The notes under the pieces are model-generated. The model had not been told where the DNA came from. It saw nothing but the letters and a program-made list of their open reading frames with translations, and made no database searches. Positions 32,779 through 40,256 of a stretch of 64,000 nucleotides of DNA are shown piece after piece. Source of the DNA: an uncultured Faecalibacterium sp. (GTDB lineage: Bacteria; Bacillota; Clostridia; Oscillospirales; Ruminococcaceae); contig CAKTFS010000003.1 of NCBI GenBank assembly GCA_934561115.1, forward strand, positions 44,224 to 108,223, read 5' to 3'. Positions within the stretch are counted from its first letter, which is position 1. Each line of letters starts with the position of its first letter. A program made the translations under genes and the position numbers.

Positions 32779-33450
32779 ATGGAACTACTCAAATTACTTG
32801 GCATTCTCATCGTCATCGTCGGCTTTGCGCTGAAGCTGGACTCCATTCTCGTCATTCTGGCTGCAGCCGTTGTGACTGCGATCGTGGGCGGTCTGGGTCC
32901 TGTCACCCTGCTGGAGACCCTTGGCAGCACCTTTGTGGCCAACCGCAGCATGGCAATTTTTATCATTATCATGCTGGTCACCGGCACTCTGGAGCGCAAC
33001 GGCCTGCGTGAGGCAGCTGCGGCGCTGATCGGCAAGTTCAAGGGCGCGACCTCCGGTCTGGTCATTGGCATTTACGGTGTTATGCGTGCGGTCTTTGCCG
33101 CCTTCAATGTGGGCTTTGGCGGCGTGGCCGGCTTTGTCCGCCCCGTTATCATGCCTATGGCAGAAGGTGCCATTGTGGCGCGGGGCTATGAACCGAACGA
33201 AGATCATGTTGAGGAGCTGAAGGGCATGGCTTCCGGCATGGAGAACGTGACCTGGTTCTTTGGTCAGGTGCTGTTTGTGGGCGGCTCCGGCGCACTGCTG
33301 GTGCAGAGCACCCTGGCCGGTCTGGGCATTGAAGTGGAGCTGGCCCCGCTGGCTGCCGTTGAAGTGCCGGTGTGCATCATTGCTACCACCGTTGCGATCG
33401 TGTTCTACATCATCAAGGACCGCAAGATGGTTCAGAAGTACTATAAATAA
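32779..33450 (+). CDS. DUF969-family permease subunit (5-oxoproline transporter)
   Basis: 223 residues with about six membrane helices; AAGGAAGG upstream. DUF969 features: VNVGFGGVAGFVRPVIMPM-type segment (FNVGFGGVAGFVRPV), VTGTLERNGLREAA and MASGMENVTWFFGQVLFVGGSGALL. DUF969 and DUF979 proteins are encoded together with pyroglutamyl-peptidase and are annotated as the two subunits of a 5-oxoproline (pyroglutamate) transporter. The next gene is DUF979, 14 bases on. Confidence 0.9.
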   Translation: MELLKLLGILIVIVGFALKLDSILVILAAAVVTAIVGGLGPVTLLETLGSTFVANRSMAIFIIIMLVTGTLERNGLREAAAALIGKFKGATSGLVIGIYGVMRAVFAAFNVGFGGVAGFVRPVIMPMAEGAIVARGYEPNEDHVEELKGMASGMENVTWFFGQVLFVGGSGALLVQSTLAGLGIEVELAPLAAVEVPVCIIATTVAIVFYIIKDRKMVQKYYK

Positions 33451-33464
33451 GGGAGGACAGAAGA

Positions 33465-34418
33465 ATGAGCTTTTTTACAAGTGCTGATGTCACCCTCGCC
33501 AATAAGGTGATGGAAGTCATCTACATCATTATCGGCCTGCTGTGCATCAACTGCGGCGTGAAGAACCTGAAGGACAAAGAGAACTCCGAGCCTGTGGGCA
33601 CCTTTATTTTCTGGGCTGTTCTGGGCGTTGTGATCGCACTGGGCCGCTGGCTGCCCTCTCTGGTAAGCGGTATTCTGGTCGTTGTCATGTGCCTGCCCGC
33701 CATCTTCAAGAAGGTGAAGAAGGGGGCCGTCTCTGCTGCTACCAAGGCTGAGACCGAGGCTGCCTATGAGAAGATCGGCATGAAGATCTTTGCTCCTACC
33801 CTGAGCATCGGTGTGATGGCTGTTATCTGCGCCATCACCGGTCTGGGCATCGGCCTGTCTGCTCTGAACGGCGTTGCCATCGGCGTGCTGGTGTCCATCG
33901 TCCTGCTGATGATCATGAACAAGGAGAACAAGCCCTCCACCTTCCTGAACGATTCCGAGCGTATGCTGTCCACCGTCGGCCCCCTGTCCATGCTGCCCAT
34001 GCTGCTGGCATGTCTGGGCACCGTCTTCACCAAGGCCGGTGTCGGCGACGTGATTTCTGACATCGTCAGCCACATCGTCCCGGAGGGAAATGTGAACGCC
34101 GGTATCGTGGTGTACGCCATTGGCATGATGCTGTTCACCATGATCATGGGCAACGCCTACGCTGCCATCACTGTTATGACCGTGGGCATTGGCTATCCGT
34201 TCGTTCTGGCACACGGTGCAAACCCCACCGTTATTGGTATGCTGGCCCTGACCTGCGGCTTCTGCGGCACCCTGTGCACCCCGATGGCTGCAAACTTCAA
34301 CACCGTGCCTGTCGCTCTGCTGGACATGAAGAAGCCCATGGGCGTTATCAAAAATCAGGTGCCTGTTGCGATCATCATGCTGGTCGTCCAGATCGTTATA
34401 ATGATCATGCTGAAGTGA
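33465..34418 (+). CDS. DUF979-family permease subunit (5-oxoproline transporter)
   Basis: 317 residues with about ten membrane helices; GGGAGGA upstream. DUF979 features are the first helix YIIIGLLCINCGVKNLKDKENSEPVGTFIFWA and the C-terminal NAYAAITVMTVGIGYPFV...CGFCGTLCTPMAANFN. It pairs with the DUF969 subunit to import 5-oxoproline or related acids. A short gap leads to the aminopeptidase and pcp genes. Confidence 0.9.
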   Translation: MSFFTSADVTLANKVMEVIYIIIGLLCINCGVKNLKDKENSEPVGTFIFWAVLGVVIALGRWLPSLVSGILVVVMCLPAIFKKVKKGAVSAATKAETEAAYEKIGMKIFAPTLSIGVMAVICAITGLGIGLSALNGVAIGVLVSIVLLMIMNKENKPSTFLNDSERMLSTVGPLSMLPMLLACLGTVFTKAGVGDVISDIVSHIVPEGNVNAGIVVYAIGMMLFTMIMGNAYAAITVMTVGIGYPFVLAHGANPTVIGMLALTCGFCGTLCTPMAANFNTVPVALLDMKKPMGVIKNQVPVAIIMLVVQIVIMIMLK

Positions 34419-34469
34419 TCGTCTGCCCCGCTGTAACCTGTAGTTTTTAAAATTAGATCGAGTGATTGA

Positions 34470-35465
34470 ATGGAACAAGCAATTCAGCACGGTGCCAACG
34501 TTATTATCAAAGACTGGGTTCGGCTCCGTACAAGAGAACGTCTTTTGATCGTATCCAGCCTGAATTATGCCGCAGAAGTGCAGGCCATGCAGACAGCTGC
34601 CAAAGCGGTGGGTGCCACCGCCGAGGTTTTGTTGCTGGACGACCTGCATGAACAGGTGGGTCAGTACTTTGATGACCGCGAGGACGCTTTTGACCCCTAC
34701 GATGCCGTGATCGGCGCAACAGAATATTCGCTGATCACTACGCGGGCGGTCAAGCGGGTGGTGCAGCGGCGGCACAGGTTTCTCTCGCTGCCGCTGAGCA
34801 CAAACAACGGCCAGTCGCTGCTGAGTTACGACTTTTTGAACATGAGCCTGCCCAAAAGCCGCATTATGGCCAGCATCATTATGAACTGCTACCAGAATGC
34901 CAGCAAGATCCATGTGACGACCGACCTTGGCACAAATCTGGATTTTACCATTGAAGGACGCACGCCCGGTTTCTTCAACGGTTGCTGCCGCGACGGCAAC
35001 GGTCTGGCATCCTCCAGCGTGGAGGTGTATGTGGCCCCGGTGGAGACCGAGACCAGCGGCACCCTGATCCTGGATGGTTCCATGGGCTACATCGGCGTGG
35101 TGTCCAGCCCGGTGCGGGTGGAGCTGCAGCACGGCAAGATCGTGGACATTGAGGATAACGAGAGCGGCAGACGGCTCAAGCAGTTCCTGCAGCGCTTCAA
35201 GGACCCTGAAGATATGGTGGTGGCCGCAGAGTTCGGCATCGGGCTGAACACCCACTCCCACTGCGACGGCAACTGCTATATTGAGGACGAATCCACCTAC
35301 GGCACCTTCCACATTGGTTTTGGACGCAACATCGCCCTTGGCGGTGTGCAGGATGCTACCGGGCACTTCGATCTGGTCACCCATGCCCCCAACATCTATG
35401 TGGACAACCGCATGATCATGGATCACGGACAACTGACCGTTCTGGAGCCATCCATTTATATCTGA
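34470..35465 (+). CDS. M29-like aminopeptidase (leucyl aminopeptidase family)
   Basis: 331 residues. The sequence matches the M29-type, AmpS/leucyl-aminopeptidase-like proteins: LRTRERLLIVSSLNYAAEVQAMQTAAKAVGA at the start, VAAEFGIGLN and the C-terminal GTFHIGFGRNIALGGVQDATGHFDLVTHAPNIYVD with conserved His and Glu ligands (HSHCDGN, EDESTYG). It would remove N-terminal residues from peptides using two metal ions. Located between the DUF979 and pcp genes, so it probably processes the peptides whose blocked ends Pcp opens. Confidence 0.82.
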   Translation: MEQAIQHGANVIIKDWVRLRTRERLLIVSSLNYAAEVQAMQTAAKAVGATAEVLLLDDLHEQVGQYFDDREDAFDPYDAVIGATEYSLITTRAVKRVVQRRHRFLSLPLSTNNGQSLLSYDFLNMSLPKSRIMASIIMNCYQNASKIHVTTDLGTNLDFTIEGRTPGFFNGCCRDGNGLASSSVEVYVAPVETETSGTLILDGSMGYIGVVSSPVRVELQHGKIVDIEDNESGRRLKQFLQRFKDPEDMVVAAEFGIGLNTHSHCDGNCYIEDESTYGTFHIGFGRNIALGGVQDATGHFDLVTHAPNIYVDNRMIMDHGQLTVLEPSIYI

Positions 35466-35483
35466 GAAAGAAGGTAATTCATT

Positions 35484-36128
35484 ATGAAGATCCTGATCAC
35501 TGGTTTTAATCCCTTTGGCGGCGAGTCCGTCAACCCTGCTTTTGAAGCTGTGAAGCTGCTGCCCGACACCATTGCCGGTGCCCAGATCATCAAGCAGGAA
35601 GTTCCTACCGAGTTTGGCCGCGCCGGTGAGGTGCTGGAAGCTGCCATGAACGCCTCGAAGCCCGATGTGGTCGTCTGCATCGGTCAGGCAGGTGGCCGTT
35701 CCGCCATCACCCCGGAGAAGGTGGGCATCAATATCATGGATGGCCGCATCCCGGATAACGCCGGTTACCAGCCCGTGGATGTGACCATCCGCGAGGACGG
35801 CGAGACCGCATATTTCACTTCCTTGCCTGTGAAGGCCATGGTGCAGAAGATGAAGGATGCCGGCATTCCGGCTGCCCTGTCCTACACAGCAGGCTCCTAT
35901 GTGTGCAACTACCTGATGTACACCCTGCTGTACCTCATCGACAAGAAGTTTCCCGGCGTGCGCGGCGGCTTCATCCATGTGCCCTACGCCATGGAGCAGG
36001 TCGTGAATAAGCCGCTGGGCACCCCCAGCATGGATCTGCACCAGATTGCACGCGGTCTGGAAAAGGCTGTGGAAGCCATTGTGGAAAATGACAGCGACAT
36101 CGCTGTGAACATGGGCACCACCCACTGA
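35484..36128 (+). CDS. pcp: Pyroglutamyl-peptidase I (Pcp)
   Basis: 214 residues, family C15. The catalytic Glu is in the [13 protein letters not shown] segment (near residue 80), Cys in [14 protein letters not shown] (near residue 144) and His in GFIHVPY (near residue 167). It cuts N-terminal pyroglutamate from peptides. It is the last gene of the DUF969-DUF979-aminopeptidase-pcp operon and ends at a perfect terminator. Confidence 0.97.
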   Translation: MKILITGFNPFGGESVNPAFEAVKLLPDTIAGAQIIKQEVPTEFGRAGEVLEAAMNASKPDVVVCIGQAGGRSAITPEKVGINIMDGRIPDNAGYQPVDVTIREDGETAYFTSLPVKAMVQKMKDAGIPAALSYTAGSYVCNYLMYTLLYLIDKKFPGVRGGFIHVPYAMEQVVNKPLGTPSMDLHQIARGLEKAVEAIVENDSDIAVNMGTTH

Positions 36129-36136
36129 GTTTAAAC

Positions 36137-36175
36137 AAAGCAGGAGCTGTTGCACATGTGACAGCTCCTGCTTTT
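36137..36175 (+). terminator. Terminator of the 5-oxoproline operon
   Basis: AAAGCAGGAGCTGT pairs with ACAGCTCCTGCTTT, followed by TTTT-type sequence. Confidence 0.9.
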
Positions 36176-36181
36176 ATACGA

Positions 36182-36325
36182 ACAGGCGTAAGAATCGAAC
36201 GGCATCAATATGATGCCTACCGCAAGGTACGGAATGAGATGCAACAATTGATGAAAGCACAGAAAAATATGGAATTGTACTTTGCAGAGGACAAGGACAA
36301 TCTTAGGCCGCAGCACACCAGATAA
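36182..36325 (+). pseudogene. C-terminal fragment of a mobile-element-type protein
   Basis: An open frame without a start reads RIERHQYDAYRKVRNEMQ and ends DNLRPQHTR before TAA. The last codons and the following hairpin recur at about 39815-39890 (LRPQHA). I read it as the end of a lost gene. Basic helical character fits a mobilisation protein but the family is not identifiable. Confidence 0.4.
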
Positions 36326-36332
36326 ACGAATA

Positions 36333-36378
36333 CCGCCGAGGAACTTTCCCAGTTGGGAAGCATCCTCGGCGGATTTTT
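36333..36378 (+). terminator. Terminator, CCGCCGAGGA family, copy 1
   Basis: CCGCCGAGGA pairs with TCCTCGGCGG, followed by ATTTTTG. The same hairpin recurs at 39841 and 43536. Confidence 0.85.
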
Positions 36379-36515
36379 GTTTATGCAGCAGGTTTAAGAT
36401 GTTGGATTTATTCTGTTAAAACTTAGTCCTACGCTCTGCCGGTCACGGCATCCAAGTCAGCGCCCTGTTTTTGCTGCCCGGTATTTTCCGGCAGAGAACG
36501 GCAAAGTTTTTTTAC

Positions 36516-36543
36516 TTGAAACGGTGCGCGGATACGATATAAT
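36516..36543 (+). promoter_or_regulatory. Promoter of the MerR gene
   Basis: TTGAAA (36516-36521), 16 bases, TATAAT (36538-36543), 69 bases before the ATG. Confidence 0.6.
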
Positions 36544-36611
36544 AAGGATGGATAGAAAAATAACATTCGAGCAGCTCTAAGGTTCTGCTGCCCGGAAAGG
36601 AGCTTACTGTT

Positions 36612-37430
36612 ATGCGCTATACCATCAGTGAGATGGCATCTCTGCTTGGTGTCACGACCCATACTTTGCGCTACTACGAAAAAATGGGTCTGATCCACCC
36701 CGAGGTCAACGAGGATACCGGCTACCGTTACTATACAGTCACTGATACCCGGCGGTTCAACCTGTGCAGGGAACTGCGGGCGGCAGAGCTCTCGCTGGAA
36801 GAATGCCGGGAGCTGATCGGCGCACCCACGGTGGAGCAGAGCGACGCCATGTTCAACCATCAGATCGCCCAGCTGCGGCGCAGGCAGGTGCTGGACGAAC
36901 TGGCCATCCGTTTTTTGGAACACACGCGGGAGCAGTACCGCACACTGGAACAGAATACCGGGCGCATCTGGGTGCAGAATTTCCCGGAAATGTGGCGACT
37001 GACCTTCTCACAGGAAGAAGCAGCAGACCGGGATAAAGAATTGCAGCAGGAAAAGGCTGAATGGCTGGAATGTATGCCTGCTACCCGCTGGGTGAGCCGC
37101 CTGCCCCGGCGGGTGATGGAGCAGTTTCGGGTGGGACGCAACGAGTACGACTACGGCCTTATGATTGAGGCAGATGCCGCCCGCAGGCTGGGGCTGAAGC
37201 GCACAAAGCATGTGGAGGTGGTGTGCGGCGGAGACTATCTGACTACCATTTGGAAAAAGGATTATCGCGGGTCCTTTGGGTGGGACTCGCTGGACGACCT
37301 GCATGCGGAGATCGTGCAGCGCGGGTTCCGTGCGGTGGGCGAGACCTTCAGCAGCATCGCTGCTAGCCGGGAGCAGTCCGATGGGAGCATCGTGAATTAC
37401 CATCTGACGCGGACAAAAATATATACATAA
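36612..37430 (+). CDS. MerR-family regulator with a C-terminal effector domain
   Basis: 272 residues from ATG 36612 (GGAAAGGAG upstream). The N-terminal winged helix is clear (TISEMASLLGVTTHTLRYYEKMGLIHPEVNEDTGYRYYTVTDTRRFNLCRELR). A coiled-coil linker (about 75-120) is followed by about 150 residues resembling a GyrI/effector-binding domain (VEVVCGGDYLTTIWKKDYRG). It lies 181 bases before the FAD/FMN reductase gene and reads the same way, so it may regulate that gene. Confidence 0.92.
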   Translation: MRYTISEMASLLGVTTHTLRYYEKMGLIHPEVNEDTGYRYYTVTDTRRFNLCRELRAAELSLEECRELIGAPTVEQSDAMFNHQIAQLRRRQVLDELAIRFLEHTREQYRTLEQNTGRIWVQNFPEMWRLTFSQEEAADRDKELQQEKAEWLECMPATRWVSRLPRRVMEQFRVGRNEYDYGLMIEADAARRLGLKRTKHVEVVCGGDYLTTIWKKDYRGSFGWDSLDDLHAEIVQRGFRAVGETFSSIAASREQSDGSIVNYHLTRTKIYT

Positions 37431-37437
37431 AATTGCA

Positions 37438-37484
37438 ATATCACGAGAATTTGTTATATCAGACAAATTCTTGTGATATTTTTG
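37438..37484 (+). terminator. Terminator after the MerR gene
   Basis: ATATCACGAGAATTTGT pairs with ACAAATTCTTGTGATAT, followed by TTTTTG. Confidence 0.85.
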
Positions 37485-37611
37485 TCAAAATAGCCCTTGA
37501 CCTTCGCGCTGCTCTAACGTGTAAGCTTTGTTTATCCAGTAACAAAGTCTGCGGACTTTGCTGCCAAACACGGATCACACGAAGAAAAAAGAAAAGGCAA
37601 GGAGAGCTATT

Positions 37612-39675
37612 ATGAGCGAAAAGATTTCCCGTCGCAACTTCCTGCGCACTGCTACCTTGGGTGCAGCTGCCGCAGGCCTGCTGGCCGGCTGCGGCAACAG
37701 CGCAGCTAGTGGCAGCACCGCTGCCAGCACTGCTGCCGGTATCTATACCGCAGGCACCTACAGCGCCACTGCTACCGGCATCAACACCACAACGCCTGTC
37801 ACTGTGACCATGACCTTCAATGCAGATACCATTACCGATGTGCAGATCGATGTGGCAAACGAAACCAAGGGTTACGGTGCCGATATCGCTGATGAGATGG
37901 TGAAGAAGATCCTGGATGCACAGTCCAGCGAGGTGGACGGCCACTCCGGCGCTACCATCACCTCCGACGCCATCAAAAAGGCTGCCGAGAGCTGCATCAA
38001 TCAGGCCAAGGGCGTGGCCGTTGCCCCCACCGAGGCCAACAAGGCTGAGACCGTTGTGCCCGAAGGACTGACCACCGAGGAAGTGGAGTCCTCTGTCTGT
38101 GAGCTGGGCGACATCACCCCCGACGAGACCAAGGACTTTGACGTGGTCGTCGTGGGTGCCGGTGCTGCCGGTGTGCCCGCCGCAGGCTGGGCTGCCGAGC
38201 TGGGCGGCCATGTGGCTCTGCTGCAGAAGCAGAGCATCGTGGTCAGCCAGGGCAACTGCGGTTCCGCCATCATCAAGTCCAAGTCCACCGACGCGGGCAA
38301 GAAGATGTGGGTGCACATGACCAACGGCCTGTGCGACTGGCGCGCTGATACCAGCCTGCTGAACGCCTACGTCGAGAACTCCGAAGAGGCCCTGATGTGG
38401 TACCTGAACCGCGCCGGCCTGACCGACCAGACCGAGTACGGAGACGGCAGCCTCGTGGACAGCAACAAGAACCCCTCCGACCTGCTGCACAACGACGAGA
38501 AGGAAATCTTCGCCTACATGTGCACCAGCCAGGATCTGACCGGCGTGTGGAAGGACCGCATGGACACCTACGACTTCGGCGATGAGCACTGCTACTTCTT
38601 TGCTCCGTGGATCGGCCCCAAGCCCAAGAACGTGGGCGATGTGCTGGCCACTGTGCTGGAGAACGTGCAGGCCAAGAACTCCAATCTGGAGGCCTTCTTC
38701 AACACCCCCGCCGTCAAGCTGGTGCATGAGAACGGCAAGGTGACCGGCGTCATCGCAAAGGACGAAAACGGCAAGTACATCCAGTTCAACGCTTCCAAGG
38801 GCGTCATTCTGGCCACCGGCGACTACATGAACAACGAGGCCATGGTCAAGCGCTGGTGCCCCGATGTGGACGGCTTCGACAAGAAGCAGTACCAGAAGAC
38901 CGGCGACGGCCACATCATGGCCATCGATGCAGGTGCAAAGATGGAAAATCTGGGCCACACCAAGATGATGCACGACTTCGACTCCGGCCTGATGTACGAG
39001 GAACCGTTCCTGTACGTCAACATGGAGGGCAAGCGCTTCTGCAACGAGGACACCGGCTTTGTCTACATGGGCAACATCACCAAGTATGTGCCCAAGTTCA
39101 ACGGCAACAACGTGGATGCAAACCATCCGGACGGTTCTCTGGGCTGGTACTGCCAGATCTACGATAACGACTACATGAGCTACGCCAACGGCCCCATCCC
39201 CGAGCAGGTGATGACCAAGTACATCCCCGGTGCCGTGGAGAACCCGCAGGGCGTGTTCACCAACCTCATCGATACCTACAAGGCCGACACCATCGAAGAG
39301 CTGGCCGGTCTGCTGGGCGTGCCTGCAGACGAGCTGCAGAAGACCATCGACCGCTACAACGAGCTGTGCGACAAGGGCAGCGATGTGGACTTTGGTAAGA
39401 AGAGCACCTATATGCACAAGATCGAGAAGGCTCCCTTCTGGGGCATCCGCAAGCACATCCGCGTGTCCTCCATCGACAGCGGCGTGAACACCAACGCCAA
39501 CGGTCAGGCTCTGGATGCTGACGGCAACGTCATCGATGGCCTGTACTGCGTCGGCAACGTGGGCGGTGTGTTCTACGGCGGCGCGGACTATCCGTTCCAC
39601 CAGACCGGTCTGTCTCTGGGCCGTTGCTACACCTTTGGTATGCTGGCTGCAAAGCATGCTATGGGTCAGCTGTAA
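37612..39675 (+). CDS. Exported FMN-binding flavoprotein reductase (fumarate/urocanate reductase-like)
   Basis: 687 residues from ATG 37612 (AAGGAGAG upstream; a longer frame exists). The N-terminus has KISRRNFLRTA (twin-arginine-like) and a lipobox (LLAGC). Residues about 45-135 form an FMN-binding domain with DGHSGATITSDA, the motif where ApbE attaches FMN to Thr. Residues about 165-680 are an FAD-dependent reductase of the fumarate reductase flavoprotein fold (DVVVVGAGAAGVPAA dinucleotide site; GVNTNANGQALDADGNVIDGLYCVGN near the end). Such proteins reduce fumarate, urocanate or other acceptors outside the cell. The acceptor cannot be told. MerR upstream and a hybrid kinase downstream may control it. 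Confidence 0.92.
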   Translation: MSEKISRRNFLRTATLGAAAAGLLAGCGNSAASGSTAASTAAGIYTAGTYSATATGINTTTPVTVTMTFNADTITDVQIDVANETKGYGADIADEMVKKILDAQSSEVDGHSGATITSDAIKKAAESCINQAKGVAVAPTEANKAETVVPEGLTTEEVESSVCELGDITPDETKDFDVVVVGAGAAGVPAAGWAAELGGHVALLQKQSIVVSQGNCGSAIIKSKSTDAGKKMWVHMTNGLCDWRADTSLLNAYVENSEEALMWYLNRAGLTDQTEYGDGSLVDSNKNPSDLLHNDEKEIFAYMCTSQDLTGVWKDRMDTYDFGDEHCYFFAPWIGPKPKNVGDVLATVLENVQAKNSNLEAFFNTPAVKLVHENGKVTGVIAKDENGKYIQFNASKGVILATGDYMNNEAMVKRWCPDVDGFDKKQYQKTGDGHIMAIDAGAKMENLGHTKMMHDFDSGLMYEEPFLYVNMEGKRFCNEDTGFVYMGNITKYVPKFNGNNVDANHPDGSLGWYCQIYDNDYMSYANGPIPEQVMTKYIPGAVENPQGVFTNLIDTYKADTIEELAGLLGVPADELQKTIDRYNELCDKGSDVDFGKKSTYMHKIEKAPFWGIRKHIRVSSIDSGVNTNANGQALDADGNVIDGLYCVGNVGGVFYGGADYPFHQTGLSLGRCYTFGMLAAKHAMGQL

Positions 39676-39695
39676 TTTAAGAAAAAGCTGATTTT

Positions 39696-39714
39696 GGGGC
39701 TGTTGCAAAATAGC
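39696..39714. repeat. 19-base word shared with 47100-47118
   Basis: GGGGCTGTTGCAAAATAGC occurs here and at 47100-47118, both directly after a long gene. It resembles an insertion-sequence terminus, but no transposase is present at either place. Confidence 0.6.
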
Positions 39715-39840
39715 ATCCCTTTATCGCAAAGCCAATCAATCTGAATATTTTTGTACCGCCCCTCCGAAAATATCGTTGATGCGGATAGAAAGCTGTACAA
39801 AAGGACGTTCTCAGACCGCAGCACGCCTGATAAGCGAATA

Positions 39841-39890
39841 CCGCCGAGGACTCTTCCCGTTTTGGGGAGACGTCCTCGGTGTTTTTTTTT
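39841..39890 (+). terminator. Terminator, CCGCCGAGGA family, copy 2
   Basis: CCGCCGAGGAC pairs with GTCCTCGGTG, followed by nine T. Upstream, the LRPQHA-coding end matches the fragment at 36182-36325. Confidence 0.85.
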
Positions 39891-39899
39891 GTATGTTTA

Positions 39900-40169
39900 G
39901 TGAAAATCTATGACTGGATTTTCGTCAAGCACTATAATCTGAGCAGAGAAAACCGTGAGCTGAAAGACAGATTGGAAAAAATGGAAGCCGGGGCGGGAGA
40001 ACTGCGGCAGGAACTCGCAGATCTCCGGGAAGTCGTGTTCCATCAGCAGAGTGGGGCGGAGGAAGAAAAAGCAGAGGTCAACTTGCGTAAAATTTTACGC
40101 GGGTTGACCTCTGTTTTTTACACAGCCAATGTCTGGCAGGACTTGAAATGGCAGTGCGGGTGGGTATAA
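39900..40169 (+). CDS. Possible small coiled-coil protein
   Basis: 89 codons from GTG 39900, with a hydrophobic start and a coiled coil (LSRENRELKDRLEKMEAGAGELRQELADLREVVFHQQ). No good ribosome site, and the frame runs through the terminator at 40072, so the real gene, if any, ends before it or is a remnant. Low support. Confidence 0.3.
   Translation: MKIYDWIFVKHYNLSRENRELKDRLEKMEAGAGELRQELADLREVVFHQQSGAEEEKAEVNLRKILRGLTSVFYTANVWQDLKWQCGWV
40072..40118 (+). terminator. Terminator upstream of the 1070-residue kinase gene
   Basis: CAGAGGTCAAC...GTTGACCTCTG is a long stem with inner GCGTAAAATTTTACGC pairing, followed by TTTTTT. Confidence 0.85.
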
Positions 40170-40170
40170 T
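40143..40170 (+). promoter_or_regulatory. Promoter of the hybrid kinase gene
   Basis: TTGAAA (40143-40148), 16 bases, TATAAT (40165-40170) preceded by TGGG. Confidence 0.65.
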
Positions 40171-40256
40171 ATAAAATGTTGTAGTGTGCCATCTGGTAAA
40201 AACGAAGAAACCGGAGAACGAACGTACAGCGGGATCAAAAACGTACGAGGATGAAA

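Noticed and set aside
33441..36155. 904-codon minus-strand frame opposite the 5-oxoproline operon
   Set aside because: Antisense shadow of four clear genes with good ribosome sites; low-complexity His/Val/Gln content.
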